Assembly: GCA_029289265.1 (NCBI GenBank)
Contig: JARFTX010000031.1
Coordinates: forward strand, 1 to 41,411
Direction: 5' to 3'
DNA length: 41,411 bases
Origin: Gammaproteobacteria bacterium
GTDB taxonomy: Bacteria; Pseudomonadota; Gammaproteobacteria; Burkholderiales; Rhodocyclaceae
Numbering within the stretch: position 1 is the first letter of the stretch; each line of letters starts with the position of its first letter. The notes beneath the pieces are model-generated. The model made no database searches. It had not been told where the DNA came from and saw only the letters and a program-made list of their open reading frames with translations. The position numbers and the translations under genes are program-made. Shown here piece after piece: positions 1 through 8,257 of the stretch.

Positions 1-2068
1 GATCGGTCGCGTCCGACGCGAGCGCGTTGGCGCCGGGCTGGGCGAGCGTCGCCGTCCCCCAGTGCATCGGCACGAAGGCCTGCCCCGGGGCGACGCCGCC
101 ATCGGCGGCGACCGGCAGCACCAGGTGGCCGCGGCGGCCGGCGACGCGCAGCAGCGCGCCCTCGCGCCAGCCGCGGCGGGCGAGGTCCACCGGATTGAGC
201 GCCACCACCGCGCGCGGCGCGTGGCCCCAAAGCGAGGGCACGCGGCCGCTGCGGCTCATGCCGTGCCACTGGTCGCGCAGCCGCCCGGTGTTGAGCACGA
301 AGGGGTGGCGGGCGTCGGCCGCCTCCGGCAGCAGCGCATGGCGCCGCGGCGCACCGAGCGGGCTGAAGCGGGCGCGGCCGTCGGCGGTGGCAAAGCGTCG
401 GTCCTCGAAGAGGCGCGCGCGCCCCGCTGCCGCGCCACGCGGAAACGGCCACTGCTGCGGCCCCTGCGCCTCGAGCAGCGCGTGCGAGAGCCCGCTCAGA
501 TCGCAGTCGCGCCCTTGGCTGAGCGCCGCGTGCTCGGCGAACACCGCCGCCGCGTCGGCGAACGCGAACAGCTGCGTGTCCTCGGGCCGGCCCAGGCGCG
601 GCGCCAGCCGGCGCGCGAAGTCGGCGGCGATCGCCCAGTCGGGGCGCGCCTCGCCCGGCGCGGGAACGGCCGCGCCCACGCGCGAGATGCGCCGCTCGGA
701 GTTGGTCACGGTGCCTGACCTCTCGCCCCAGCTCGCGGCCGGCAGCAGCAGGTCGGCGAACGCGGCGGTCTCGGTGTCGGCGAAGGCCTCCTGCAGCACC
801 ACGAACTCGCAGGCGGCGAGTGCCTCGCGCACCCGCGCCTGGTCGGGCAGCGACTGCGCCGGATTGGTGCAGGCGATCCACACCGCCTTGATGCGCCCGT
901 CGCGCATCGCCTCGAACATCTGCACCGCCGGCAGCCCCGGCGCCGTCGGCAGCACCGGCACGCCCCACAGGCGGGCAAGCTCGTCGCGGTCGGCGGCGCT
1001 CGCGACGTCGCGGTGCGCCGGCAGCAGCGTCGCCATCGCGCCGACCTCGCGCCCACCCCTCGCGTTGGGCTGGCCGGTGAGCGAGAACGGGCCGGTGCCG
1101 GGCCGCCCGATCTGGCCGGTGGCGAGGTGCAGGTGGATCAGCGCGACGCCGTTGGCGGTGCCGTGGTGCGACTGGTTGAGCCCCTGGCACCACAGCGACA
1201 GCGCCGCCCGGGCGCTCCCGAAGCGGCGCGCCGCCTCGACGATGGCCTCGGCCGGCACGCCGCAGGCCGCGGCGACGTTGCCCGGCGAGCAGTCGACGAG
1301 TTGCGCGCGCAGCTCGGCGAAGCCGCTGGTGTGGGCGCGGATGAAGTCGCGGTCGACCAGTTCCTCCCACAACAGCACGTGCAGCATCGCGTTGTAGAGC
1401 AGCAGGTCCGAGCCCGGCGCGATCTGCAGGTGCAGATCGGCGAACTCGGCGGTCTCGGTGCGGCGCGGATCGACCACGGTGATCGACAGGCCCGGGTTGG
1501 CACGCTTGGCATCCTCGATGCGGCGGAACACGACGGGGTGCGCCCAGGCGGTGTTCGAGCCAGCAATCAGCAGGTGGTCGGCGGTGGCGATGTCCTCGTA
1601 GCTGCACGGCACGCTGTCGGCGCCGAGCGTAGCCTTGTAGGCGGCGACCGCGCTCGACATGCACAGGCGCGAGTTGGAGTCGATGTTGTGGGTGCCGACG
1701 AGCGCGCGGGCGAGCTTGTTGAAGACGTAATAGTCCTCGGTCAGGAGCTGGCCGGAGACGTAGAAGGCGACCGCATCCGGGCCGTGCTCGGCGATGGTCG
1801 TGGCGAAGCGCTCGGCGGCCGTCTCGAGCGCTTGATCCCAGCCGACTCGCACGCGCGGCGCGGCACGGGTCGTCCGCAGCTCCGGGTGGAGCGCGCGCCC
1901 CGGCAGCGCGCCGGCGGTGAGGTGCAGCGTCGCCCCCTTGGTGCACAGCCGCCCGAAATTGGCCGGATGCTCGGGGTCGCCGCGGACGCCGGTGATGCGC
2001 GCCCCGTCGTGGGCGATCAGCACGCCGCAGCCGACGCCGCAGTAGGGGCAGGTGGATCGGGTTTCCAT
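1..2068 (-). CDS. nasA: Assimilatory nitrate reductase, molybdopterin catalytic subunit (partial, C-terminus outside window)
   Basis: This cytoplasmic enzyme reduces nitrate to nitrite, the first reductive step of nitrate assimilation. The reading frame is open from an ATG at 2068 to the window edge, giving 689 residues without a stop. The N-terminus carries the [4Fe-4S] cysteine motif CPYCGVGC (Cys7, 10, 14) with the fourth cysteine at position 42 (LCTKG). Cys136, in NSRLCMSS, matches the molybdenum-ligating cysteine of NasA/NarB/NapA enzymes. The body has bis-MGD oxidoreductase features, including a GTGPFSLTGQPNARGG segment, and the molybdopterin dinucleotide-binding C-terminal domain begins before the edge. 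A purine-rich GAGGAG lies 13-18 bases before the start. It follows nirB-nirD on the same strand and is probably the last or next-to-last gene of the operon. Whether it carries the extra C-terminal [2Fe-2S] domain of some NasA proteins cannot be seen. Confidence 0.95.
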   Translation of the reverse strand, partial: METRSTCPYCGVGCGVLIAHDGARITGVRGDPEHPANFGRLCTKGATLHLTAGALPGRALHPELRTTRAAPRVRVGWDQALETAAERFATTIAEHGPDAVAFYVSGQLLTEDYYVFNKLARALVGTHNIDSNSRLCMSSAVAAYKATLGADSVPCSYEDIATADHLLIAGSNTAWAHPVVFRRIEDAKRANPGLSITVVDPRRTETAEFADLHLQIAPGSDLLLYNAMLHVLLWEELVDRDFIRAHTSGFAELRAQLVDCSPGNVAAACGVPAEAIVEAARRFGSARAALSLWCQGLNQSHHGTANGVALIHLHLATGQIGRPGTGPFSLTGQPNARGGREVGAMATLLPAHRDVASAADRDELARLWGVPVLPTAPGLPAVQMFEAMRDGRIKAVWIACTNPAQSLPDQARVREALAACEFVVLQEAFADTETAAFADLLLPAASWGERSGTVTNSERRISRVGAAVPAPGEARPDWAIAADFARRLAPRLGRPEDTQLFAFADAAAVFAEHAALSQGRDCDLSGLSHALLEAQGPQQWPFPRGAAAGRARLFEDRRFATADGRARFSPLGAPRRHALLPEAADARHPFVLNTGRLRDQWHGMSRSGRVPSLWGHAPRAVVALNPVDLARRGWREGALLRVAGRRGHLVLPVAADGGVAPGQAFVPMHWGTATLAQPGANALASDATD

Positions 2069-2092
2069 CCTCGACGACCTCCTCGTGGGTTT

Positions 2093-2452
2093 CTACGCCC
2101 GCAGCATGACCCGCCCGTCGACCAGCCGGACCTCGAAACGGCCCGCGCAGCCGACGTCGGGGGCCACGGCCTCGCCGCTTTCGAGCTCGATCTTCCAGCC
2201 GTGCAGGGGGCAGGTGACCTGCCGGCCATGGACGATGCCTTGCGACAACGGGCCGCCCTTGTGCGGGCACTTGTCGTGCATCGCGAAGATCTCGTCGTCG
2301 GCGGTGCGGAAGATCGCGATGTCGCCCTGACGCGAGGCGACCACGCGGGCGCCGAGCACCGGGATGTCCTCGAGCCGGCAGATCGTCTTCCAGCCCGTGC
2401 CGGCCGCCGCGGCGGCCGGGTCGAGAGTGGTGGTTTCCATCGTCTGCCTCAT
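2093..2452 (-). CDS. nirD: Nitrite reductase (NADH) small subunit, Rieske-type
   Basis: NirD is the small subunit that accompanies NirB in cytoplasmic NADH-dependent reduction of nitrite to ammonium. From the ATG at 2452 the protein has 119 residues; a second in-frame ATG at 2440 would give 115. The first start overlaps the nirB stop as ATGA, which suggests translational coupling, but the start is not certain. The sequence has a Rieske-type fold with both ligand pairs visible: CPHKGGPL (Cys-x-His) and CPLHGWKI (Cys-x-x-His). Some NirD proteins, such as that of Escherichia coli, lack these ligands, so this one could bind a [2Fe-2S] cluster. It sits between nirB and nasA. Confidence 0.93.
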   Translation of the reverse strand: MRQTMETTTLDPAAAAAGTGWKTICRLEDIPVLGARVVASRQGDIAIFRTADDEIFAMHDKCPHKGGPLSQGIVHGRQVTCPLHGWKIELESGEAVAPDVGCAGRFEVRLVDGRVMLRA

Positions 2453-4905
2453 GCTTCCAGGGTTTCGAACTGTCGCTTGAGCACCGGCGCCGCCGCCTCG
2501 GCCGCGCGCTCGGCCCACGGATCCTCGTAGTCGCGCAGCGCGTAGAGCAGCCGCTCGAACAGCGCCTGCCGGTTGGCGGCGTCCTCGACCACGCGCAGCT
2601 TGACGTAATCGAGGCCGACCCGATGCACGTAATGCACGGTGCGCTCGAGGTAGTAGCCTTCCTCGCGGTAGAGCTGCAGGAACGCGCCGGAGTACTCCAT
2701 CACCTCCTCGCGGCTCGCGACCTTGCACAGGAACTGCGCGACCTCGGTCTTGATGCCGCCGTTGCCGGCGACGTAGAGTTCCCAGCCGGAATCGACGCCG
2801 ATCACGCCGACGTCCTTGATGCCGGCCTCGGCGCAGTTGCGCGGGCAGCCGGAGACCGCGAGCTTGACCTTGTGCGGGCTCCACATGCCGAACAGCATCC
2901 GCTCGAGATCAACGCCCATCGCCATCGAGCGCTGCGTGCCGAAGCGGCAGTGCTCGGCGCCGACGCAGGTCTTCACGGTGCGGATGCTCTTGCCGTAGGC
3001 GTGTCCGCTCGCCATGCCGAGGTCCTTCCAGACCTTGGGCAGGTCGTCCTTCTTCACGCCCAGCAGGTCGATGCGCTGGCCGCCGGTCACCTTGACCGTC
3101 GGGATCGCGTACTTGTCGGCGACGTCGGCGATGCGGCGCAGCTCGTCCGGGGTGGTGAGGCCGCCGAGCATGCGCGGCACCACCGAGTAGGTGCCGTCCT
3201 TCTGGATATTGGCGTGGGCGCGCTCGTTCACGAAGCGGCTCTGCGGGTCGTCCTGGGCCTCGTGCGGCCAGGTCGAGATCAGGTAGTAGTTGAGCGCCGG
3301 GCGGCAGGTGGCGCAGCCGTTCGGGGTCTTCCAGCCGAGCGCGCGCATCGCGTCGGGGATGGTGAGAAGCTTCAACTCGCGCACGGCCTTGCGCACCTCG
3401 CCGTGGGAATGCTCGGTGCAGCCGCACACCGGCTTGTCGTGGGCGCTGACCGCCTGGTAGGCGCCCCCCACGGTCGAAGCGAGGATCTGCTCGACCAGCC
3501 CGGTGCACGAGCCGCAGGACGAGGCCGCCTTGGTGTGCTTCTTGACGTCGTCGAGCGTGAACAGCCCCTTCTCCTTGATCGCCTTGACGATGGTGCCCTT
3601 GCACACGCCGTTGCAGCCGCACACCTCGGCGGTGTCGGCCATCGCCGCGGCCTTGTTCTCGCCCTTGTGGCCGGTGTCGCCCAGATGGTTCTGGCCGAAC
3701 ATCAGGTGGTCGCGGATCGCGCCGACGTCCTGGCCGTCCTTCATCAGCTGGAAGTACCAGGCGCCATCGGCGGTGTCGCCGTAGAGCACCGCGCCGACGA
3801 TGCGGTTCGCGCGCAGCACCAGGCGCTTGTAGACGCCCCCCTGCCTGTCGTGCAGCACGATCTCCTCGGTGCCGTCGCCGCCCGAGAAGTCACCGGCCGA
3901 GAACACGTCGATGCCGGTCACCTTGAGCTTGGTCGAGGTGACCGAGCCCTCGTAGCGGCCTATGCCGAAGTTGGCGAGGTGGTTGGCGCAGACCTTGCCC
4001 TGCTCGAACAGCGGCGCGACCAGCCCGTAGGCGACGCCGCGGTGGGCGACGCACTCGCCCACGGCGTAGATGCGCGGGTCGGTGACCGTCTGCATGGTGT
4101 CCGAGACGTGGATGCCGCGCACCCGCCCCTCGCCGCAGTACAGCCCCGCCGACTCGGCGAGCGCGTAGTTGGGGCGGATGCCGGCGGCGACCACGACGAG
4201 CTGCGCCGGGATCTCCGCGCCGTCCTTGAAGCGCACCGCGGCGACGCGCCCGTCCTCGCCCTCGACCAGCGCGTCGGTCTGGCGCGCCAGCAGGAACTTC
4301 ATGCCCTTCGCCTCGAGCGAGGCCTGCAGCATGTCGGCGGCGGCGCGGTCGAGCTGGCGCTCCATGATCCAGTCGGCGAGGTGCACGACGGTGACGTCCA
4401 TGCCGCGCAGCATCAGGCCGTTGGCCGCCTCGAGGCCGAGCAGGCCGGCGCCGATCACCACGGCGTGGCGGTAGCGGCCGGCGGCCTCGATCATCGCCTC
4501 GGTGTCGGCGATGTCGCGGTAGGCGAGCACGCCTGGCAACGCCTTGCCGGGGATCGGCGGGATGAACGGCGTCGAGCCGGTCGCGAGCAGCAGCCGATCG
4601 TACTCGGCCCCGGTGCCGTCGTCGGCGACCACGCGCCGGCGCACGCGGTCGATCTGCGTGACGCGCTTGCCGGCATGCAGGGTGATGCCGTGCTCGCGAT
4701 ACCAGTCGAGATCGTTGAGCATGATCTCGGGCAGCGTCATCTCGCCGGCCAGCACCGGCGAGAGCAGGATGCGGTTGTAGTTGCCGTGCGGCTCGGCGCC
4801 GAACACGGTGATGTCGTACAGGTCGGGGGCGTGCTTCAAGAGCTCCTCGAGCGTGCGCACGCCGGCCATGCCGTTGCCGACCATCACGAGCTTCATTCTC
4901 TTCAT
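2449..4905 (-). CDS. nirB: Nitrite reductase (NADH) large subunit
   Basis: NirB reduces nitrite to ammonium with NADH through FAD, Fe-S clusters and siroheme, in the cytoplasm. The 818-residue protein has the usual family length. Domains in order: an N-terminal FAD/NAD(P) oxidoreductase domain beginning MKRMKLVMVGNGMAG (to about residue 400); two BFD-like [2Fe-2S] modules, the first with CGCNGVC and CGSC, the second with CGC and CATC; a ferredoxin-like half-domain; and the siroheme/[4Fe-4S] domain with CVGAEHC (Cys-x5-Cys) and SGCPRNCAEAG (Cys-x3-Cys). The start at 4905 is chosen because GAAGGAG lies 8 bases upstream; an upstream in-frame extension of 19 residues looks non-coding. It lies downstream of the nitrate transporter genes and overlaps nirD by 4 bases. 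Confidence 0.97.
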   Translation of the reverse strand: MKRMKLVMVGNGMAGVRTLEELLKHAPDLYDITVFGAEPHGNYNRILLSPVLAGEMTLPEIMLNDLDWYREHGITLHAGKRVTQIDRVRRRVVADDGTGAEYDRLLLATGSTPFIPPIPGKALPGVLAYRDIADTEAMIEAAGRYRHAVVIGAGLLGLEAANGLMLRGMDVTVVHLADWIMERQLDRAAADMLQASLEAKGMKFLLARQTDALVEGEDGRVAAVRFKDGAEIPAQLVVVAAGIRPNYALAESAGLYCGEGRVRGIHVSDTMQTVTDPRIYAVGECVAHRGVAYGLVAPLFEQGKVCANHLANFGIGRYEGSVTSTKLKVTGIDVFSAGDFSGGDGTEEIVLHDRQGGVYKRLVLRANRIVGAVLYGDTADGAWYFQLMKDGQDVGAIRDHLMFGQNHLGDTGHKGENKAAAMADTAEVCGCNGVCKGTIVKAIKEKGLFTLDDVKKHTKAASSCGSCTGLVEQILASTVGGAYQAVSAHDKPVCGCTEHSHGEVRKAVRELKLLTIPDAMRALGWKTPNGCATCRPALNYYLISTWPHEAQDDPQSRFVNERAHANIQKDGTYSVVPRMLGGLTTPDELRRIADVADKYAIPTVKVTGGQRIDLLGVKKDDLPKVWKDLGMASGHAYGKSIRTVKTCVGAEHCRFGTQRSMAMGVDLERMLFGMWSPHKVKLAVSGCPRNCAEAGIKDVGVIGVDSGWELYVAGNGGIKTEVAQFLCKVASREEVMEYSGAFLQLYREEGYYLERTVHYVHRVGLDYVKLRVVEDAANRQALFERLLYALRDYEDPWAERAAEAAAPVLKRQFETLEA

Positions 4906-4936
4906 GCCGAATGCTCCTTCGAACTGGGCGCTGGGA

Positions 4937-4957
4937 CCGGCCCCGCACCGGGGCCGG
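4937..4957 (-). other. Stable intercistronic hairpin between nrtD and nirB
   Basis: The gap between the transporter ATPase gene and nirB holds a perfect 8-bp GC-only stem, CCGGCCCC / GGGGCCGG, with a 5-base loop. No U run follows on the minus strand, so it does not look like an intrinsic terminator. Such a structure could stabilise the 3' end of an upstream mRNA segment or tune expression of nirB relative to the transporter. The role is inference. Confidence 0.5.
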
Positions 4958-4990
4958 CGCACCGATCCGGCGCGGCCGGGGACGATTCCC

Positions 4991-5785
4991 TCAGGCCGCG
5001 CTGCGCAGCTGCTTCTGGTACAGGAACTCCATGATCGCCGCGCGGTACTCTGCGAACTGGCGGTCGTGGGCGAGCGCGAGGCGCTCGCGCGGACGATCGA
5101 GCCGGACTTCGAGGATCTCGCCGATGGTCGCCGCCGGCCCGTTGGTGAGCATCACGACACGGTCCGAGAGCAGCACCGCCTCGTCGACGTCGTGGGTGAC
5201 CATCACCACGGTCGCGCCGGTCGCCGCGAGGATCTTCATCAGCTCGTCCTGCAGGTTCGCCCGGGTGAGCGCATCGAGCGCGCCGAAGGGCTCGTCCATC
5301 AGCAGGATGCGCGGCGCCATCGACAGCGCCCGGGCGATGCCGACGCGCTGCTTCATGCCGCCCGAGATCTCGTGCGGAAACTTGGTCTCGGCATGGGCGA
5401 GGCCGACCAGCGCGAGCGCGTCGTGGGTGCGCTGCTTCAGCTTCGCCTTGCCCTCGCGCGCACCGAACACGCGCTCGACGGCGAGGTAGACGTTGTCGAA
5501 GCAGGTCAGCCACGGCAGCAGCGAGTGGTTCTGGAACACGACCGCGCGTTCCGGGCCGGGCCCGGCGATCTCGCGGCCGTCGCACAGCATCACGCCCTGG
5601 GTCGGCGTGGTCAGCCCGGCGATCAGGTTGAGCAGCGTCGACTTGCCGCAGCCCGAGTGGCCGATCAGGCTCACGCACTCGCCTTCGAGGATGTCGAGAT
5701 GGATGTCGCGCAGCGCCGTGAAGCGTCCGCTCTTGGTGTCGAAGGTCTGGCCGACGCCTTCGATCTGGACGATTTTCTTGCTCAT
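4991..5785 (-). CDS. nrtD: Nitrate/nitrite ABC transporter ATP-binding protein
   Basis: This is the ATPase of the nitrate/nitrite import system (NrtD/NasD type), working at the inner face of the membrane with the NrtB-like permease and NrtA-like binding protein. The 264-residue protein shows Walker A (GHSGCGKST), the ABC signature (ISGGMKQR), Walker B ([13 protein letters not shown]) and the switch histidine (VTHDVDEA). It is a single-domain ATPase without the NrtA-like C-terminal fusion found in cyanobacterial NrtC. The ATG at 5785 has GGGAG upstream. It follows nrtB after 15 bases. The sequence alone cannot separate nitrate from related taurine, sulfonate or cyanate uptake; the nirB, nirD, nasA and nasR neighbours decide the assignment. 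Confidence 0.93.
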   Translation of the reverse strand: MSKKIVQIEGVGQTFDTKSGRFTALRDIHLDILEGECVSLIGHSGCGKSTLLNLIAGLTTPTQGVMLCDGREIAGPGPERAVVFQNHSLLPWLTCFDNVYLAVERVFGAREGKAKLKQRTHDALALVGLAHAETKFPHEISGGMKQRVGIARALSMAPRILLMDEPFGALDALTRANLQDELMKILAATGATVVMVTHDVDEAVLLSDRVVMLTNGPAATIGEILEVRLDRPRERLALAHDRQFAEYRAAIMEFLYQKQLRSAA

Positions 5786-5800
5786 GGTCGGCTCCCTGCC

Positions 5801-6757
5801 CTAGCGGCTTTCGTAGTTGAAGCGGCGCGCGACGAGCATCAGCGTCTGCTCGAGGATGAGCCCGACGATGCCGATGACGAAGATCGCGATGATGATGTGC
5901 TCGACCTTGAGGTTGTTCCACTCGTCCCAGACCCAGAAGCCGATGCCGACCCCGCCCGTGAGCATTTCGGCGGCGACGATCACCAGCCAGGCGGTGCCGA
6001 TGGAGAGCCGGATGCCCGTCAGCATGTAGGGCAGAACCGCGGGAAAGAGGATCTTGGTGAACACCTTCCACTCGGCGAGCTTGAGCACGCGCGCGACGTT
6101 GAGATAGTCCTGCGGCACGCGCGTGACGCCTTGGGCGGTGTTGAGGATCATCGGCCAGATCGAGCAGATGAAGATGGTCCAGGTCGCGGCCGGGTCGGCG
6201 CGCTGGAACACCAGCAGGCCGATCGGCAGCCAGGCGAGCGGGCTCACCGGGCGAAGCAGGCTGATGACCGGGTTCAACATCTGCGCGAGCAGCGCGAAGC
6301 GCCCCAGCATGAAGCCGGCCGGGATGCCGACCAGCGCGGCGATGCCGAAGCCGATGCCGACGCGCTGGAGCGAGGCGAGCACGTTCCAGCCGATGCCCTG
6401 GTCGTTGGGGCCGGCGACGTAGAACGGATCGGCAAACAGCACGAGCGCTGCCTGCCAGGTCTGGCCCGGGCTGGGGATGCCTCCTCCGCCCAGGGTCGCG
6501 AGGTGCCAGACCGCGATCAGGAGCAGCATGCCGACGACGGGCGGCAACACTGCCCGCAGCCCCGCCTGCAGCGCCGTCTCGAATCGCGCCGTGATCGGCT
6601 CGGTGCGCTCCGGCGCCGGGGCGGCCTGCACGGCCGCCTTCCCCGTGGCGGCGCCCGCGCGCGGCGCCTCGGAGCGGGTGCGCCCGGCGCCCGTGGGACC
6701 GGAGCCGGCGCCTGCGTCCGGGCCGGTCGGGCTCGATGCCATGACGATCGTGTTCAT
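5801..6757 (-). CDS. nrtB: Nitrate/nitrite ABC transporter permease
   Basis: This is the inner-membrane permease of the nitrate/nitrite ABC importer. Of its 318 residues, about the first 70 are Gly/Ala/Pro-rich and poorly conserved in appearance, followed by a BPD_transp_1-type membrane domain. Hydrophobic segments are visible at VLPPVVGMLLLIAVWHLA and in IIIAIFVIGIVGLIL. The cytoplasmic loop with EAA-like spacing includes NVARVLKLAEWKVFTKILFP, a form typical of NrtB/SsuC/TauC permeases. The ATG at 6757 is preceded by AGGAGGACTTGCG, a strong ribosome binding site. It lies between nrtA and nrtD with short gaps of 15 bases each, so the three are co-transcribed. Confidence 0.93.
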   Translation of the reverse strand: MNTIVMASSPTGPDAGAGSGPTGAGRTRSEAPRAGAATGKAAVQAAPAPERTEPITARFETALQAGLRAVLPPVVGMLLLIAVWHLATLGGGGIPSPGQTWQAALVLFADPFYVAGPNDQGIGWNVLASLQRVGIGFGIAALVGIPAGFMLGRFALLAQMLNPVISLLRPVSPLAWLPIGLLVFQRADPAATWTIFICSIWPMILNTAQGVTRVPQDYLNVARVLKLAEWKVFTKILFPAVLPYMLTGIRLSIGTAWLVIVAAEMLTGGVGIGFWVWDEWNNLKVEHIIIAIFVIGIVGLILEQTLMLVARRFNYESR

Positions 6758-6772
6758 CGCAAGTCCTCCTGT

Positions 6773-8032
6773 TCAGACCTTGACGGTGAAGCCGCGCGCA
6801 TAGGCGATCGGGTCGGCACCGTCCCAGCGGACGCCGTCGATCAGCGTGTGGGCGCGCAGCGGGCTCGCTGGCAGCGAGACGCCGGCGGCGGCCGCGGCCT
6901 GCTCGTAGATGTCGATGCGGTTGATCGAGCGGGCGATGGCGAGGTAGTCCGGGTCGTGGTCGAGCAGCCCCCAGCGGCGGTGCTGCGTCAGGAACCACAT
7001 CCCATCGGACAGGTAGGGGTAGTTCACCGCACCGTCGTCGAAGAACTTCATGCTCTTCGCGTCTTGCCAGGTCTTGCCCCGACCGTTCTCGTACTGGCCG
7101 AGGATGCGACCCTCGATCACCTCGACGTCGGTGTTCACATAGGAGCGCGCCGCGATCGTCCTCGCCGTCTCGCTGCGGTTCGCATCGCTCGCCTCGATCC
7201 AGCGCGAAGCCTCGAGCACGGCGGCCGTGAGCGCGCGCGCCGCATTCGGGTGCTTTGCAACCCAGTCGGCCGTCGTACCGAGGATCTTCTCCGGGTGATC
7301 GGGCCAGATGTCCTGCGTGGTGACGGCGGTGAAACCGATCTTGTCGATGATCGCGCGCTGGTTCCACGGCTCGCCGACGCAGTAGCCGTGCATGTTGCCG
7401 ACCCGCATGTTGGCGACCATCTGCGGCGGCGGCACGACGATTGCCTTGACGTCCTGGAAGGGGTGGATGTCGTGCGCGGCGAGCCAATAGTAGAGCCACA
7501 TCGCGTGGGTGCCGGTGGGAAAGGTCTGGGCGAAGGTGAAGGCGCCGGCGGGATTCGCGGCGACGAGTTTCTTCAGCGCCGCGCCGTCGGTGGCACCCTG
7601 CTCGCCCAGCGCGTTGGCGAGCGTGATCGCCTGGCCGTTGTTGTTCAGCCCCATCAGCATCGCCATGTCCTGCTTCGGCCCGCCGATGCCCATGTGGACG
7701 CCGTAGACGAGCCCGTAGAGCACGTGCGCGGCATCGAGTTCGCCCGAGACCAGCTTGTCGCGCACCGCCGCCCAGCTTGCCTCCTTGCTGGCGATGATCT
7801 TGATGCCATACTTCTCGTCGAACTTCTTCACCGCCGCCATCACCACCGAGGCGCAGTCGGTGAGCGGGATGAAACCGACACGGATCTCTTTCTTTTCCGG
7901 CGCATCCGACCCTGCTGCCCAAACCCCTCCGGGCAGCAGCGATCCGAACGCTGCAGCGCCACCGAGTGCGACCCCGCCCTTGATGAAATTCCTGCGCGTG
8001 AAACCGGCGGTCATCTGATTGTGTTTGCTCAT
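6773..8032 (-). CDS. nrtA: Nitrate/nitrite ABC transporter substrate-binding protein, Tat-exported
   Basis: This is the periplasmic or membrane-anchored binding protein of the nitrate/nitrite importer, in the NrtA/NasF family. The 419-residue protein begins with a twin-arginine signal: TRRNFIKGG followed by a hydrophobic Ala/Gly/Leu stretch ending near VWAAG (about residue 40). The mature part starts with KKEIRVGFIPLTDCASVVMA, a typical NrtA opening. Internal signatures include HMGIGGPKQDMAMLMGLN and NMHGYCVGEPWNQRA. The ATG at 8032 is chosen because AAGGAGC lies 8 bases upstream. It is the first gene after the regulatory leader at 8033-8166 and thus the first gene under sigma-54 and NasR control. 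Tat export fits other NrtA proteins. Confidence 0.94.
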   Translation of the reverse strand: MSKHNQMTAGFTRRNFIKGGVALGGAAAFGSLLPGGVWAAGSDAPEKKEIRVGFIPLTDCASVVMAAVKKFDEKYGIKIIASKEASWAAVRDKLVSGELDAAHVLYGLVYGVHMGIGGPKQDMAMLMGLNNNGQAITLANALGEQGATDGAALKKLVAANPAGAFTFAQTFPTGTHAMWLYYWLAAHDIHPFQDVKAIVVPPPQMVANMRVGNMHGYCVGEPWNQRAIIDKIGFTAVTTQDIWPDHPEKILGTTADWVAKHPNAARALTAAVLEASRWIEASDANRSETARTIAARSYVNTDVEVIEGRILGQYENGRGKTWQDAKSMKFFDDGAVNYPYLSDGMWFLTQHRRWGLLDHDPDYLAIARSINRIDIYEQAAAAAGVSLPASPLRAHTLIDGVRWDGADPIAYARGFTVKV

Positions 8033-8057
8033 CTTCAGCTCCTTGTGGGGCCTGTCG

Positions 8058-8117
8058 AAAACGAAAAACGGCATCCATCGGCCCGCTGCCGATCGAGGCA
8101 GGAGCGATGGACGCCGT
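8058..8117 (-). terminator. Leader intrinsic terminator upstream of nrtA, predicted NasR target
   Basis: Read on the minus strand, ACGGCGTCCATCG (8117-8105) pairs with CGATGGATGCCGT (8080-8068) as a 13-bp stem with one G-U pair. The loop contains a further small hairpin (CTGCC/GGCAG). The stem runs directly into UUUUU (8068-8064), with a second U4 run at 8061-8058. This is a canonical intrinsic terminator placed between the promoter and nrtA, where it would stop transcription before the operon. Its 5' arm overlaps the second ANTAR-type hairpin (8108-8123), so the two structures exclude each other. Confidence 0.88.
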
Positions 8118-8162
8118 TGTCCAATCCGTGTGTTGCGGATGCCGAACCGCCGTTGGTTCAGC
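8108..8162 (-). promoter_or_regulatory. ANTAR-type two-hairpin RNA element in the nrtA leader (NasR binding site)
   Basis: Hairpin P1 (8162-8141) has an 8-bp stem, GCTGAACC / GGTTCGGC, with the hexaloop AACGGC. Hairpin P2 (8123-8108) has a 5-bp stem, TGGAC / GTCCA, with the same hexaloop AACGGC. Both loops have A at position 1 and G at position 4, the conserved features of RNA targets of ANTAR-domain antiterminators such as NasR and EutV. The 17-base linker can itself fold (ATCCG / CGGAT, 8140-8124). P2 shares bases with the 5' arm of the following terminator, so binding of NasR that stabilises P2 should block termination. The NasR-like gene is immediately upstream on the same strand. Folding was judged by eye, not computed. 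Confidence 0.87.
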
Positions 8163-8176
8163 CTTGGAAGCGAATT

Positions 8177-8192
8177 AGCAGGAGCCGTGCCA
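8177..8192 (-). promoter_or_regulatory. Sigma-54 (-24/-12) promoter of the nitrate assimilation operon
   Basis: The minus strand reads TGGCACGGCTCCTGCT, with the invariant GG and GC exactly 10 bases apart. It matches the consensus TGGCAC-N5-TTGC except for C in place of the first T of TTGC. The transcription start should fall near 8166, giving a leader of about 134 bases before the nrtA start codon. The two NtrC-type palindromes upstream, at 8258-8302, support the call. Confidence 0.85.
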
Positions 8193-8257
8193 GAAGAAAA
8201 ACACGCGTTGAATCAATGCGGAGCAAGCGGGACGGGAGAATTCGCGCGCGCCAGCGC

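Noticed and set aside
2623-5034. An 803-codon plus-strand frame opposite nirB
   Set aside because: NirB on the minus strand is unmistakable, with all cofactor motifs. The opposite frame is a codon-bias shadow rich in Ala, Val, Asp and His.
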